Source: Bullera alba (taxonomy: Eukaryota > Basidiomycota > Tremellomycetes > Tremellales > Bulleraceae). Taken from it: a DNA stretch of 64,000 bases. Within the stretch, counting starts at the first letter, position 1. Each line of letters starts with the position of its first letter. Made by a program: the position numbers and the translations under genes. The notes beneath the pieces were generated by a model that worked only from the letters and a program-made list of their open reading frames with translations, was not told where the DNA came from and ran no database searches. The stretch spans positions 1,120,586 to 1,184,585 of the forward strand of contig BCIX01000004.1 of NCBI GenBank assembly GCA_001600095.1, in the 5' to 3' direction. Shown here piece after piece: positions 20,385 through 31,496 of the stretch.

Positions 20385-21260
20385 CTCGGCACGGTCCCTC
20401 GAGCGCATTCAGCATATGATGGTGAAGGGCGAAGGAGACGTGGACGTAGAACGACTGTAGTGCTACTATTTTGTTGACACTTGAGGAGGTGGATAGACCA
20501 CGCGCTCGGAGGGCGTACCTTTGGTAGCTCAAACGACGGATACGTAGCTTGGGTGGGCCCGAGTGCAACTTCCGAAGACGTGGAATGAATGTGATGTATT
20601 ACTTGCGGATGACCAGTGGTGGTGCGCAGTATAGCTGCGTTACTGCAACCTCAGTGCTGACGGTCATACCTTGCTCGATGGCGACTTTACTTGGGCTGCG
20701 GCTCTACTGACTACTGAAGTGATGCCCCGGGGCACACCTTGCCATGGTGTACCACTGCCAACTACGCGCACACGTGTTGCTTGGTCCGGATACGAGTACG
20801 ATACGCCATGAGAACGATCCAACACGGTAGAAGGCATCACCCGGCCTTCTCGTCGCTTCGCACGTTCACACAATCGAAATGACTCATCTCGAGCTCCGAG
20901 AGTGGGCGATAATATGAAACTACCTCCCGATATTGCAATTTGACCGCGAAACATGAGTCATGAGACAAGGAGGTTGGTGTATCCTTTGTGCAAGGTGGAA
21001 GTCTGGGAGATGTCGGATCTTGGGCAGGTAGACGAGTTTCGAGTATCGGGTGGGAGGTATAAGAAGAGCGTTGGTCGACGGTCTTCCCTCTCCAATCTTC
21101 TTGTCTGAAGTTCCCACTTTCCTCTCTCCCGGAACCCAACCGCAACAAGGCTGATCCAGCTAGACTGAAAAGCGAAAGCATTGATACTCACACCTGCAGA
21201 CTGAGCGCACCGCTCACATCGACTTAACAGATTGACCGTCTCGGGACCATACCGTCACAC
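20385..21260. other. Intergenic
   Basis: 3' flank of the small gene and promoter of the next plus-strand gene. Minus-strand frames at 20837-21191 overlap in three phases with no clear coding pattern. Nothing else was seen. Confidence 0.55.
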
Positions 21261-22010
21261 CATGTCCAGCTCGGAGGGAAATATCGGTCATATCATGACT
21301 TTGCTACGCTCGCTGAGCAACAAATCCGACTTGATCTCACCGACTTCTCCCACCGATTCTCATAGCACCAACACCGACTTGGACGAGCACGACCTCGGCG
21401 ATCAAGACCCGACTCACTCGCCCCATAAGTCTCTCTTCTCCGGTTTGCCGGCCGTATCTGACGGTACGCCCCTCCTCCACAGGGTGTTCACCGAGACTTG
21501 GACTTTGGACCCTTCGAAGAAAGACGACCCGTTCTTCTCCATAACGCCGACGCTCAAAGTGACCAAAGGCGATGGATCCACTGATGTCCCCACCGAGGGG
21601 CAGGAAGAGGCCATGAAGAGGATGGGACCGAGGCGGATTCGTGGGTGTTCGATCGTAAGCGCGACCTAATCCATCTTCTCGCCAGCTTCAAGCGGAAGAG
21701 CGAGGAGGCGATCGCCACAGCCGAGACCAACCGCCAAGGAGAGCTGGCGAACCGCAAGGACTTGAAGATGGAGGACGAGCCTTGGATGTCGGATGAACAA
21801 TGGTCTGAGAAGGTGGTGAAGTACATCGGAGACTCGATGAACGCGAGGTCGAAATGGTCAGAGAGCGTGGAGAAGGAGTTGACAGAAGTGGGCATTTCGG
21901 TGGATTGGCGAGCTGAGATAGCATTCAAAGGCGACACAGAGCAAGCCGAGGTCGTTGATCAAGTAGAGGCGAGTTCTCCATCGGTCAGACCATCCCTGAG
22001 ACGGTCTTGA
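21261..22010 (+). CDS. Hypothetical protein, frame change near 21610-21640
   Basis: The N-terminal part begins MSSSEGNIGHIMTLLRSLSN and contains Ser/Thr/Asp-rich sequence and LLHRVFTETWTLDPSKKDD. The C-terminal part (DSWVFDRKRDLIHLLASFKR, then KMEDEPWMSDEQWSEKVVKY) is in another frame. The frames overlap around 21610-21640, where one base gained or lost would connect them (GQEEA into HEEDGTEADSW). No intron with GT-AG ends of normal length bridges the gap. The charged, helical C-terminus suggests coiled-coil content. The family is not recognised. The gene is either frameshifted here or has an exon structure I cannot resolve. Confidence 0.5.
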
Positions 22011-22549
22011 GTCGCCATCGTAGTGTGCATTGTGGCAGGCGGTAAATGGTATCGTTGGGGTATCGTGTAGTAGCTGATTTGGACACAGTAGTCAGTACGC
22101 AGAGGACGATGAAATGAGTGCTCCCCGGTACTGGGTAGGGGACCTGGGATCTCCTGCGCCTGGCAGCGACCGCGTCCAGTGTCAACCATGTCAGGTCAAC
22201 AGCTCACCGCTGAATGGCTCATCGCTTCAGTGGCCCAGTCAGGTCCAGTCGCATCACATCGCGGTCGCATCGCGGACCTACGGGCTGCGGCATTCTCTCG
22301 GCCCGCGGCCCGGTCGATACCGTCGAAGTCACGTGAGCAGTGGGGTACCCCACAAGCGCACAGATCGTCCGTCACCCGAGCCACCCGAAGGGTGTTTTCG
22401 GGTGGTTGCTCCTGGTTGCTCGCAGTTTGACTCTCAGCCAATCTCCACTCTGGAGTAACAACGACGACCTCATCGATAAGAGGGTACTAGATGATGGTCC
22501 ACCTACATCCTGTCTCAACATCTCTTACAATACGGCACTCGGATAGAAT
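22011..22549. other. Intergenic, promoter of the SDR gene
   Basis: This stretch holds the palindromes listed separately and one GTCACCCGAG motif (22371-22380). No gene is seen. Confidence 0.6.
22340..22405. promoter_or_regulatory. Palindromic elements upstream of the SDR gene
   Basis: GTGGGGTACCCCAC (22340-22353) is a perfect 14-bp palindrome. CCACCCGAA (22381-22389) pairs with TTCGGGTGG (22397-22405) across a 7-nt spacer. Both lie within 210 bp of the start at 22550 and could be binding sites for a dimeric regulator; that role is inferred. Confidence 0.45.
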
Positions 22550-24099
22550 ATGAGCGACTTCTCGATCAACAGCATCTTTAGCGTCTCGGGCCAGGTGAGT
22601 CCCACCTCTATACTATTGATACGTCAGGATCCAGCCCCGGCTAATACTCGGGACAGAAAGTGCTCGTGACGGGGGGAGGCAGCGGCATCGGAAAGAGTGA
22701 GTCCGTCCACGCCGATGAAGGAATCGAGAAGCGAGGACTGATGAAGTTCTGTTATAGCCCTAGCCACGGCGTTCGCTGCGAATGGAGCTACGGTATACAT
22801 CCTCGGTCGGAGGGAAGAAGTGTTGAAGCAGGCCGTGAGGGACATACCCGGGGATGTGCACTAGTGAGCAGAGCCCAATAACAAAGTAGGGTCTATATTG
22901 ACGGAGCAGCGTCGTTGGGGATGTATCCGTCAAGAGCGGGGTGCAGGCCGTTATCGAAAAGCTGGAGAAGATGACCCCGGTGGTACGCCTTCCCCCTAAC
23001 ATTACAGGTTATAGTTCACTCAATTGACCAGAGCTGGCAGCTTGACACTCTGATCAACTGCGCTGGGATATCGATTCCATGGAAGAACCCCAGTAACAAG
23101 CACGAAGACCGTGAGTAGGAGATTTAGGAGTTCAAGAGCTAAAACCTAGCCGAGGAGGTGTACAAGATGATGTCCGAGGTCGACGAGTGAGTCCCACAGG
23201 AAACTCAAGGTGCTGATGCCTTTCAGCGACGACTGGACGAGGACCAACAGTATAAACATCAACGGTAGGCCAAGGACGATACATGCTTAAGAATGATGCT
23301 GACGGCCACGGCAGGACCGTACTTTATGACGACTCTGGCCGTGCCTTTGCTGCGTAAATCGACCAATCCGAACGTGGTGATCATATCCTCGGTCGCGGGT
23401 TTGGCCAATCAGCGGTAAGTCGACTTGCGAATGTTGGGTAGGTAGATCTGACCCTGGATCGTAGGGCCAATGGCAGTTTCACATACGGCGTGTCCAAGGT
23501 ATGCCCATCGCAAGAAGCTGACTGTCGAGCCGGATCTAACCCCTTCGCCATAGGCAGGAGCTGTCCACTTGTCATCCATGCTGGCCGGTCGACTGCATCC
23601 GTGAGCAGCTACAGCTATAGAATTACTAGTTGAGTTCCCGAGCTGACGCTGGTCTCACGTAGGATGAAGATTAGGGTCAATTGCATCTGTCCCGGCATCT
23701 TTCCATCGGAGATGACGACCTTGAGGGACGAAAAGGGCGAGGTGATCTTGGGCACAATGGGCTCCAAGGCCGTACAGAGGTGTACAATGAGTGAGTCACC
23801 CACCCCACCCCAGCCTCCTCCCAGCTGAAAGCTAGGACACAGAGGCACAGAGCTGATGGCCCGATTATAGGGCGACCTGGTCGGCCGCAGGAGATAGCAG
23901 CGCCGATACTGCTGCTGGCGAGTCGGGGGGGGATGTACATGAATGACACTTGTATTAACGTTGATGGCGGCAGGTGGATGGTGAGTGGTCGTACAGCTGT
24001 TTGCGAAGGGTGTGATGATAGCTGACAGGGGTGTACCCGTAGGTGATGAAAGGGATCTACGACGGGATTCGCCTGCCAGAGGACAGTTATGTCGACTGA
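22550..24099 (+). CDS. Short-chain dehydrogenase/reductase
   Basis: The gene is split into about a dozen small exons. The first reads [15 protein letters not shown], and after a 90-nt intron the Rossmann motif follows ([12 protein letters not shown], the TGxxxGxG of classical SDRs). Further on are [26 protein letters not shown] (the NAG-like motif), [13 protein letters not shown], the catalytic YGVSK with the Ser upstream, and [15 protein letters not shown]. The end ([20 protein letters not shown], then DGGRWM) is typical of 3-oxoacyl reductase/RhlG-like fungal SDRs. The enzyme should reduce or oxidise a carbonyl or alcohol with NAD(P). It opens the putative metabolic cluster and shares a promoter motif with the permease/regulator pair. 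Confidence 0.85.
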
Positions 24100-25191
24100 G
24101 AAAGACTGGTAGATGAGAGGATGCAAAATTGATCGTATCCGTCTCGGCGCCTCTTCATAAGCTGTTACTCGGGATGTTACGTTCTTCACGGTACACAGTC
24201 TGCAAGCTCCTAGCACAATTACACTCTTGCTCTTGTAGGCTCGGAGTTGTCATTGAGAGCTGATTCATCGGCCTGAAGCCAGCTGAGCTCGATCTTCATG
24301 ACTTCCGTCTCGAGCCATATGCTGTGAGCACTTGCCTATTACCCTACAGTGCAGCAATCTAGAGATTTCATGGAGTACATCACTGATGCCGTCTGCCCCA
24401 TCTGTAGTCCCAGACTCCCAGTGTCCATAGTTGGGCGGCGCCGGCCTCGATCAAATCCCCGAGCAAGCATTTGTGCTCGACTGCTCGAGGCTTAGAGGTC
24501 CCCTCAATGGAACCCGAGCTTGTTTTCTGTCCACAATCCCAACAGCCCCTATAAGAAGTAGTCCACTGTTCGTGTATCTTCCATTCCTGAATAAATCCTG
24601 CTTAGAGTACTCAAGGACGCAGATGCAGATCAGACGGTGCCGACTACTGTTGCGCGAATAAGCTATTCATTGATGAATGAATGTCAGTCAGTGTCAGCTC
24701 GCCACTCAACTCAGTACCCTCAGTAGGTCGTCGTGCTTCAGCCTTCAATCCTTGACAGATTATCTGGATGCGAGTGGCAAGCCTCGTGCAACGTTGACAG
24801 GCGGATCGCATTGTGGTTAGACACGTTGATCTGACATTGCGTAGACAAGCACAGGTCATTGTGTAGCGTGAACACCATCGAGCTCGTCTCCCAGACTCCC
24901 TCCACGCCCTTGATAAGATGGCTTCCCCAGATCCAGGCATCGGCTACGGGTTGTGTCAGGGGCTCGTGGCCAAGCTGCCGAAACGGTCTGTCAGACATGA
25001 GATTGTAGAGTGTCCCAAGCGCCAACTAGCGAGCTGATTCATCACAGACTGCATCTTCAACACCTTCTACTCGTTATACCTTCTACCCGTTCAAAGCCTT
25101 CTAACAACGGGAGCAGTGTAAAGCTCGACGTATACAAATCATACTTCTTCCACCACCCAAAAACACCCCTCTTTACCTGACACCTAGTGAC
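24100..25191. other. Intergenic, 1.1 kb
   Basis: This lies between the SDR gene and the permease gene (convergent). A minus-strand frame at about 24738-24995 (containing MSDRPFRQLGHEPLTQPVAD) is open but lacks intron, family or start support. Nothing else was seen. Confidence 0.5.
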
Positions 25192-27137
25192 CTACAACAT
25201 GTACTTGAACTGTGGCTGCTCAAAGTCTGTCAAGTCCCTCGCCGCGCCATCGACCGCTGGGACGGCCGTGCCGTCCGCCAAGGCCTTTTCCCGTCTCTTG
25301 TTGGCAAAGTGGTTGATCATCCTCAAACCGAACAGGTCGGCGATGGCAAGACCGAAGAAAGTTGCCAAGATGGTTTTACCGATCTTGTACTCTGGCGCTT
25401 GGTTGGCTTGGAAAGTCTGCGGACCGATCCAATTACCGGCACCATAAGCTGTGTTCTAGTCAGCATTCTGCGGGAGGATATGGGGAAGGAGAGGGAGAGG
25501 GACGGAGAGGGAGAGGGCTCACCGATAATCTGGACGGCGTTGGTGGTTGCCTTCTTGGTGTATCCGACGGTGTTGGCACTCAAAGACGCCATGGTCAGAC
25601 CCCATCCAGTACCAGCGGCCCCAATAAGCGAGTCTACAGAAGAGTCAGCAAGTACGCGAGGAGGAGGAACAGGGTTGTACTGACATCCGAAGAGAAGAAC
25701 TCCCCTGTTCGACTGCGGACCCAGAAGCATGATCATACCCCCGATGAAGGGGAGACACATGGCGCCCATGGCGAAAGCCGTTCGGTCGTTGTATCGGTCC
25801 GAGAGGTGCATGATGATCAACTTACACGCAGCGTCGATGACTCCGAGTGGCATCTGAAGCAACAGGGACAATCGTTTCGAGAAGCCAAAGTTCTATGACT
25901 CATCAGCTCTGCAAGCACGCAGAATATGTAGAGCGGCCGCGGACTCACGTTGATGATGATCGAACCGAAGATACCAATACCACCGTTGGGGATGTTCATG
26001 AACATGGAGAAGAGGAAGTAGCTGTATGTCCTTGGGTCGATGAAGGTCTCTCGGACTTGATACCATTGCCATTGGTAGTTTCCGATACCTTGGGAGTTGG
26101 TCTTGATTCGGTCGACGGCGATGGCCTTCTCTCGATCACTCAACCAGCCCACACTAAGGACATTCCGTCAGATTGGAAGCGTAAGCGTGGGACTGAGTCG
26201 GACTCACGTCAATTGCGAGTCTGGAAGGATGAACCAGTACAAGACGCCAGTGATGAATGTAAGGAGGCCGAACTACGCCGGAAAGTCAGCTCATATGTTT
26301 GTGGCAGGTGTATGAGGCTGCAAGGACTTACCAGGATGTACAGTACTCTCCAAGAGGCGATGGCTGGATTGACGAGACCAGAGAGGCCATAGGCCACTGG
26401 AGAGACGATGATAGTGGTCACACCGTTGGCGGCGAGCCACATTGACATTCGGCCACCTTGCTCCTCACGTCGGTACCACATGGACACGATGAGCACGAAA
26501 GCGGGAGTGATCGAGGCCTCGAAGCTGAGAAGGGGGTCAATTTCAGGTTCTACGTTATCCAGGACTCGTCGAGACTTACAACCCGAGCAAGAACCGACAA
26601 GCGAGGATGCCGGCGTAGTTCTCAACACCGGCGTGACAAGCCAAGACGATGGCCCAAATGATGATACCCCCGGAGATGAACTTGCCGATAGGCAGCTTCT
26701 TCATGAGGTAGGTTGAAGGGAGTTGTGCGGCGAGGTAACCGGCGTAGAAGATGGAACCGGCCCACGAGTATTGATTCGAGTTTGGATGAAGATGGATGTC
26801 CTCCCGGATTCCCATCAAGGAGGCATAGTTGAGAGTCTGCTTATCGGCATATTGGATACCGTCTGGCAGAGAAGTATTAGTATCTGGAGCTACCAGGGGG
26901 ATGATACTCTGACTCACAGACCCAGACCAAGAGGGGCATGAGTCGCCAGTCGATCTTTCGAAGGACGGCTTTACTTTCGGCCTCGGTGTAGTCGACGGCG
27001 TCGAGGTGGGCCCTGGCTGCGAGATCGATGATATCACCATGTCGCTTGGCAGGTTCGTCGACGTCGGCGTCGAGCTCTTGCACCCTGATTTCAGAGGCGT
27101 ACACCTCTTTGGAGTCGTCCTCGACCTTGTTGGACAT
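25192..27137 (-). CDS. Major facilitator transporter, Dal5-type anion permease
   Basis: A multi-exon gene with at least six short introns. The N-terminus MSNKVEDDSKEVYASEIRVQ is cytosolic. Family signatures follow: KIDWRLMPLLVWVC, IQYADKQTLNYASLMGIRED, SWAGSIFYAGYLAAQLPSTY, then RFLLGLFEASITPAFVLIVS and MWYRREEQGGRMSMW. The C-terminal half has VGWLSDREKAIAVDRI, NIPNGGIGIFGSIIIN, and ends EQPQFKYML. Twelve hydrophobic segments can be counted across the exons. Dal5-type carriers import small organic anions such as allantoate, ureidosuccinate, nicotinate or dipeptides with protons. It is divergent from the Zn2Cys6 gene 600 bp away, which suggests that this regulator controls it. Confidence 0.87.
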
Positions 27138-27738
27138 GGCGAGTTAGGAGAGGAGAGTGACTTGAAGGGGGTAATCAGAAGTCGATGCTTTGATGTCTTT
27201 CTTCCATTTCGGGTTAGCCAGTGGAATATATAGCTGTCAGCTCATGACCTCGACCTGTTCGTTATCGTCCGGAGTCGGAGTCGCTGGACCGGAGTCGTCA
27301 GTGAATGGGAGACAGGATATAGGTCAGACACTGCCCGCGACTGCGATTCGGACCGAAGGGGTACCAGATGGGGAACGAGCCTGTACGAGCCAAGATTCAG
27401 AATTGGCAAAAAGCGATTGGTCGACTCCGGACCGGCTTATCTCGACTCGCAATATGCCGGCCAAACACCCCGCATGCTTGTACCCGAAACTCGCCTCGGG
27501 GTGCTCTCGGGTGACATGGGGGTGGGGGAGGCAGTCACCTGACTGAGCAGAGATACGGCCGCTCGTCGTTCAATGTCTGATAGCCTCAGATAGCCACTCG
27601 TATCTATGTAGTTTACTTATACTCCGAGTCTCCGACAGCTTTCCCCTCGGGAGGGATTCGGGTGACCAGTCTCGACTCTCGCTCGACATTTCCCTCTCGC
27701 CAGCCCTCGCCAGCCCTCGCGCCATTGCTCAACACACC
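27138..27738. promoter_or_regulatory. Shared promoter of permease and regulator
   Basis: This is a divergent intergenic region. It contains CCGGAGTC at 27269-27276 and 27289-27296, and its inverse GACTCCGG at 27423-27430. CTCGGGTGAC lies at 27506-27515 and TTCGGGTGAC at 27657-27666. CGG-containing inverted or direct repeats are the usual targets of Zn2Cys6 proteins, so autoregulation is plausible. No binding evidence exists in the sequence itself. Confidence 0.5.
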
Positions 27739-30174
27739 ATGCCACCGAGAGAGCGATCGGAATCTTCGGCGACGGCCAGTGAGCTGCCTCAGAGCAAGAG
27801 GGTCAAGCACCGGGCCTGCGATTACTGCCGAAGCCACAGGATAAAGTCGGTACAGCCAGCGCCAGCGCTTATCTGCCTGATGTGGACTACGTTGACACTC
27901 CTGTAGATGCGTCACGGATGATGGTCAGGATACCTGCCAACGATGTGTGATGCACGGTATTCCATGTGAGAAGTTCCGAGCTCCTCCCAAGGTGTGTCCA
28001 AATGGTAGTCCGGATGTAGCCTTGGGGCAATGGTGACCGGTGTTTCAGGATGAGAGACCTAGACGACGTCTACTGTTCAAGTCGTCTGCCGCACGTCCGT
28101 TTCAGGGCTTGGAGGCTAGATACCTCGGCAGCTCTAGTTTCGCCCAGCTCGCCTGGAAGCACAGCCCGCAAGGACCAGATGTGGTAGATCGCTTCAACTC
28201 CATCGACGACCGGCACGACTGTTTCCGAGGCTCGGTCGGAGGGACAGAGGACGACGGTGTGCTCCTCGCCCAGCCATTTCCGACCTCGAGTACGGGAGAG
28301 CGTAATGTCATCTTGTCTTTCAAGATGGCAGAGGCCAAACTGGCCGAGAAGATAGGTTCTGGGACCACCCTGCGGGCGCGTGAGTACACCGCGGGTCTGT
28401 TCGAAACTGCTGATAGCTGATCGACTTTCAAGTGTATGAGACTTGTAGAGACCGGATCATACCCATCTTCCCCGTCATATCCGTCACCGAGAGGTAAGTC
28501 CCCAGCTTCGAGATTAGGGCTAATCACACCAGTATCCTAGCCGAGAATGCGACTCAGGACCACGTCCACAAATACGCGGCGATAGACTCTCACTCGACCC
28601 CACCTACACCATTGCCGCAGGTGGTGAGGCTGATCCACTGTGCGCTGGCCTCGTTGTCAAGGGAGGTGCCTGCGGAGATCCGGGACAATGTGCTGGAAAA
28701 GCTGCTCGCTCTCCTGCCCGGTCCGGAGATGAGTGAGATCAGCAGGATCGACTGTTTGGGGAGTATACAGGTTCTCCTGCTCCTGTCCATGTCGGACGAG
28801 CTCAACGGGGCGGACTCTGGTTCTGGCGCCGCTGCAGTCTGGCGCAACGTCGGTACCGCAACAAGAATGGCTTCTGCGATCGTAAGTGACCCAAAAGCAA
28901 TGTCCGTTGTGATGCTGAACCAGGCTGATGTTCTGTTATCTGTAGGGACTACACAGAAACGTATCGACCAATCATATCCCGTTCTTCCAGCTGAACAGAC
29001 GCTTCCGGGTTTGGGGAGCCTGTATCGCAACCGACACTTGGTAGGTCGCTCACCTCGTGCAGTGACTGACACCGATAGGCTATCCGTGCGCACTGGGCGA
29101 AGCCTTGGTATCGATCTGGCAGAGTGCGACGCCCCCAAGCCTCGACACTTTGCCGACGGAATTCGAGAAGGGATCTACGAAGAAAGGCCTCAGGCTGTGT
29201 ACCCCTGCTTCCGCTTCCTCGCCGAGTTCACCTCCCTCAGCGTGCTCTTGGGCCAGACCTGTAAGTCACGGTTGATCTATAATCCTGGCTGGCTGACGAG
29301 TTTGGTAGATCGTCTGACAACTCCGATGGGACTGCGCAAAGCGGATGACATCTCTTTGCTCCTGCTCGAGACCCGGATCGATCTTTGGGTAGCACAGCTC
29401 CCGGCGACTTGGCCCTACTCGGTGCGACTGACGCTCGACCAAGCGCCATCCTTGCTAAACGTGTTCATCGTCGCAGTCGAGGTGAGCCGAGAGCCGAGAG
29501 CCGAGAGCCGTCAGGCTCATTCATCAGGTGTCTCATACTGATACTTTGGCCTCGGATAGTTCACGTTGCAACGCACATTCCTTTGGCCGACGGGTGTGAT
29601 GCCGGCACATATCACCTATAGACCCTCTCCGGCGCGATGGGCGGCATTGTTGGCACGGGGGGAGCAGGCTGTGCAATGGTTCAGCACCTCCGAGGGGGCG
29701 TTATATCTCGATGTCTGGTCCGCAGTCCTCTATCCTGCAGGCAAGTCACACCCTCAACCGTCCGTTGCCCAAGGTGCTAACCCCCGATCGACGGTAGTGG
29801 TCTGCGTGATCATCGCACTGAAAGCGCTCGAGCAGACTAAGGACCGGCGATATAGGACACTGCTTCAAGCTGCCGACAAGGTGATTCAGGATTGGGCGGC
29901 GCAAAGACCCCGCGACTCCCTGAGATCGAGGTATGCCGCCCTGTCCAGCCTCCTTTGCGCCGCGGGTGTGGAAGAGTCGGCAACGACTATCACTGTGGAC
30001 GAGTTCTTCTCCCCAGAGTGTTCTCGAGATTCGGGATCCCTTGGTGTGGGGCAGTATGATATGGCGGATGCGACTCTGCAGCATCTGTACGGTCATTCGG
30101 GGGACGATTATCTGGAGTCGATGTTTGACGGCGGTGGGAGTTTTGTAAGGGGTTCTGGCAGCGGACTTGCCTAG
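27739..30174 (+). CDS. Zn2Cys6 transcription factor
   Basis: After splicing the first intron with its unusual GTCGGT donor (about 27848), the N-terminus reads ACDYCRSHRIKC (residues 26-37), then VTDDGQDTCQRCVMHGIPCE. This is a complete six-Cys binuclear zinc cluster at residues 27, 30, 37, 46, 49 and 56. A basic linker follows, then a long helical region of the fungal-specific middle homology type (QVVRLIHCALASLSREVPAE; SVLLGQTYDRLTTPMGLRKA). The last exon ends GGGSFVRGSGSGLA. There are about nine introns; one contains a GAGCCGA microrepeat (29482-29510). The protein probably regulates the neighbouring permease and enzymes. Confidence 0.85.
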
Positions 30175-30515
30175 TGTACCAGTATGAATGGATGCATTGT
30201 GTTGTATAGTGGTGATATCCTCGGGTCAAGCTAGGGATGAGCACTACCCTAAGAACCCACGACAGCCGACAATGACCGTCGATGTCGATGAGAGTGATTT
30301 AGCGCTTTTCGCCATCATGCAACATAGACTCCCTTTCATTGGGCGCTAGGGAGGAAGCTGAGTCCTGTAAGGTAGCCTTGGCGACTGGCAGGGATCTCCT
30401 GGAGCAAAGTTAGAAGGGAGATAGCTGGAGTCTGGAGAATGAGCTTTGTCGATCGAGCAGGTCAGGCTCCATGTCTAATGAGATTGTATGCATTGTAGTG
30501 TATGATTTGCTCTAT
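30175..30515. other. Intergenic, convergent 3' flanks
   Basis: 3' flanks of the Zn2Cys6 gene and the RidA gene. No feature seen. Confidence 0.6.
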
Positions 30516-31087
30516 CTAGACCTGGGCGATGCACTCGATCTCAATCATCGCACCTGGGCCTCCTGGGAGCTGTCCGGCTTGGATGCAAGTTCGAGCTGGC
30601 TTAGGGTCGGGCAGGAACTACGACGATGTATCGTCAGCGACAGCGATCTCTTGCGTTGAATTTCAACTTTTCACTTGACTCACATCGACGAAGGCGACGT
30701 TCATCTCTCCCATATCCGCCATGTCCTTCAAGAAGACTGCGGAGAGTCAGCCACCGCGTAGTCTCTGGAGTGGGGACTCACTGTTGTACTTGACGACCTT
30801 CTCTTGGGACGAGCCGGCCAACTCGAGCACCTCCTTCAAGTTCTGTAGGGATTCCCGCTACACCAAATTCAGCACCACCATTTGAGGCGGGGTGGTTCGA
30901 CTCACCGTGGCGGTCTTGATATCGCCGAAACCGACTTGTCCACTGCAGAACACCAGCCCGGGGACCTTGACGGCCGGGGCTACCAGCCTGTCAGTCGCAG
31001 TGCGAGGTGGATGGGCGGGGACTTACAGTTGTGAGGCTTTTTGGGGAATTTCTCATTGAAGAGGGTCTCTTTGGTGGAGGAGGACAT
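30516..31087 (-). CDS. RidA/YjgF-family enamine/imine deaminase
   Basis: Five exons. The start MSSSTKETLFNEKFPKKPHN leads into WLVAPAVKVPGLVFCSGQVG (the conserved SGQ/G region), RESLQNLKEVLELAGSSQEK, VFLKDMADMGEMNVAFVD and the last exon FLPDPKPARTCIQAGQLPGG followed by AMIEIECIAQV. The ART arginine after the KP pair is the residue that holds the substrate carboxylate in RidA proteins, and the penultimate IEIE is typical. RidA hydrolyses reactive enamine/imine intermediates to ketoacids and ammonia. Its place between a regulator and an aldolase suggests it serves a pathway that makes such intermediates. No mitochondrial presequence is evident. Confidence 0.88.
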
Positions 31088-31496
31088 CTTGGCGATAGTT
31101 TGGAGATGGGATTGATCAAGTTGGAAGAGGAGTTTGGTGCTGGTGTTCACATCATGCGGGTGCTCGAGTTATATACCGAACTCGTAGGAACCGGCTCGAC
31201 CAACGATATCGCCCTCTTTACCCCGACGCCAGATTCGGGGACGTCGGGTGCAGTCGTTCGCAGCGATATCGTCGTATCAAAGTACCGATCGGGTTCCCGC
31301 GCAATCCGACCTATCATGCATCTCCGATCTCACCGATACGGGTCCGTGTGCAGCTACCTGCTGCATGGGGGTACATGGAGGTATATAGCATGGATCTGGT
31401 TCAACGAATCATGGAGTCCCAAAGTCCAACTCACCGCTCCCTCTCTCCAACTCCCCGCAGCCCTCACAGTCCTACACTACACACCGAATCAACACT
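31088..31496. promoter_or_regulatory. Bidirectional promoter of RidA and aldolase
   Basis: A divergent 409-bp region. CGATATCG palindromes occur at 31204-31211 and 31264-31271, and their flanks are inverted (ACGATATCGC versus GCGATATCGT). TATA-like stretches lie near each start: GTTATATACC around 31167 for RidA and GGTATATAGC around 31380 for the aldolase. The arrangement suggests coordinate expression. Confidence 0.5.

Noticed and set aside
24738..25025. Minus-strand frame near the permease gene
   Set aside because: The open stretch starts at TTG, lacks homologues I can recognise and has no intron signals.
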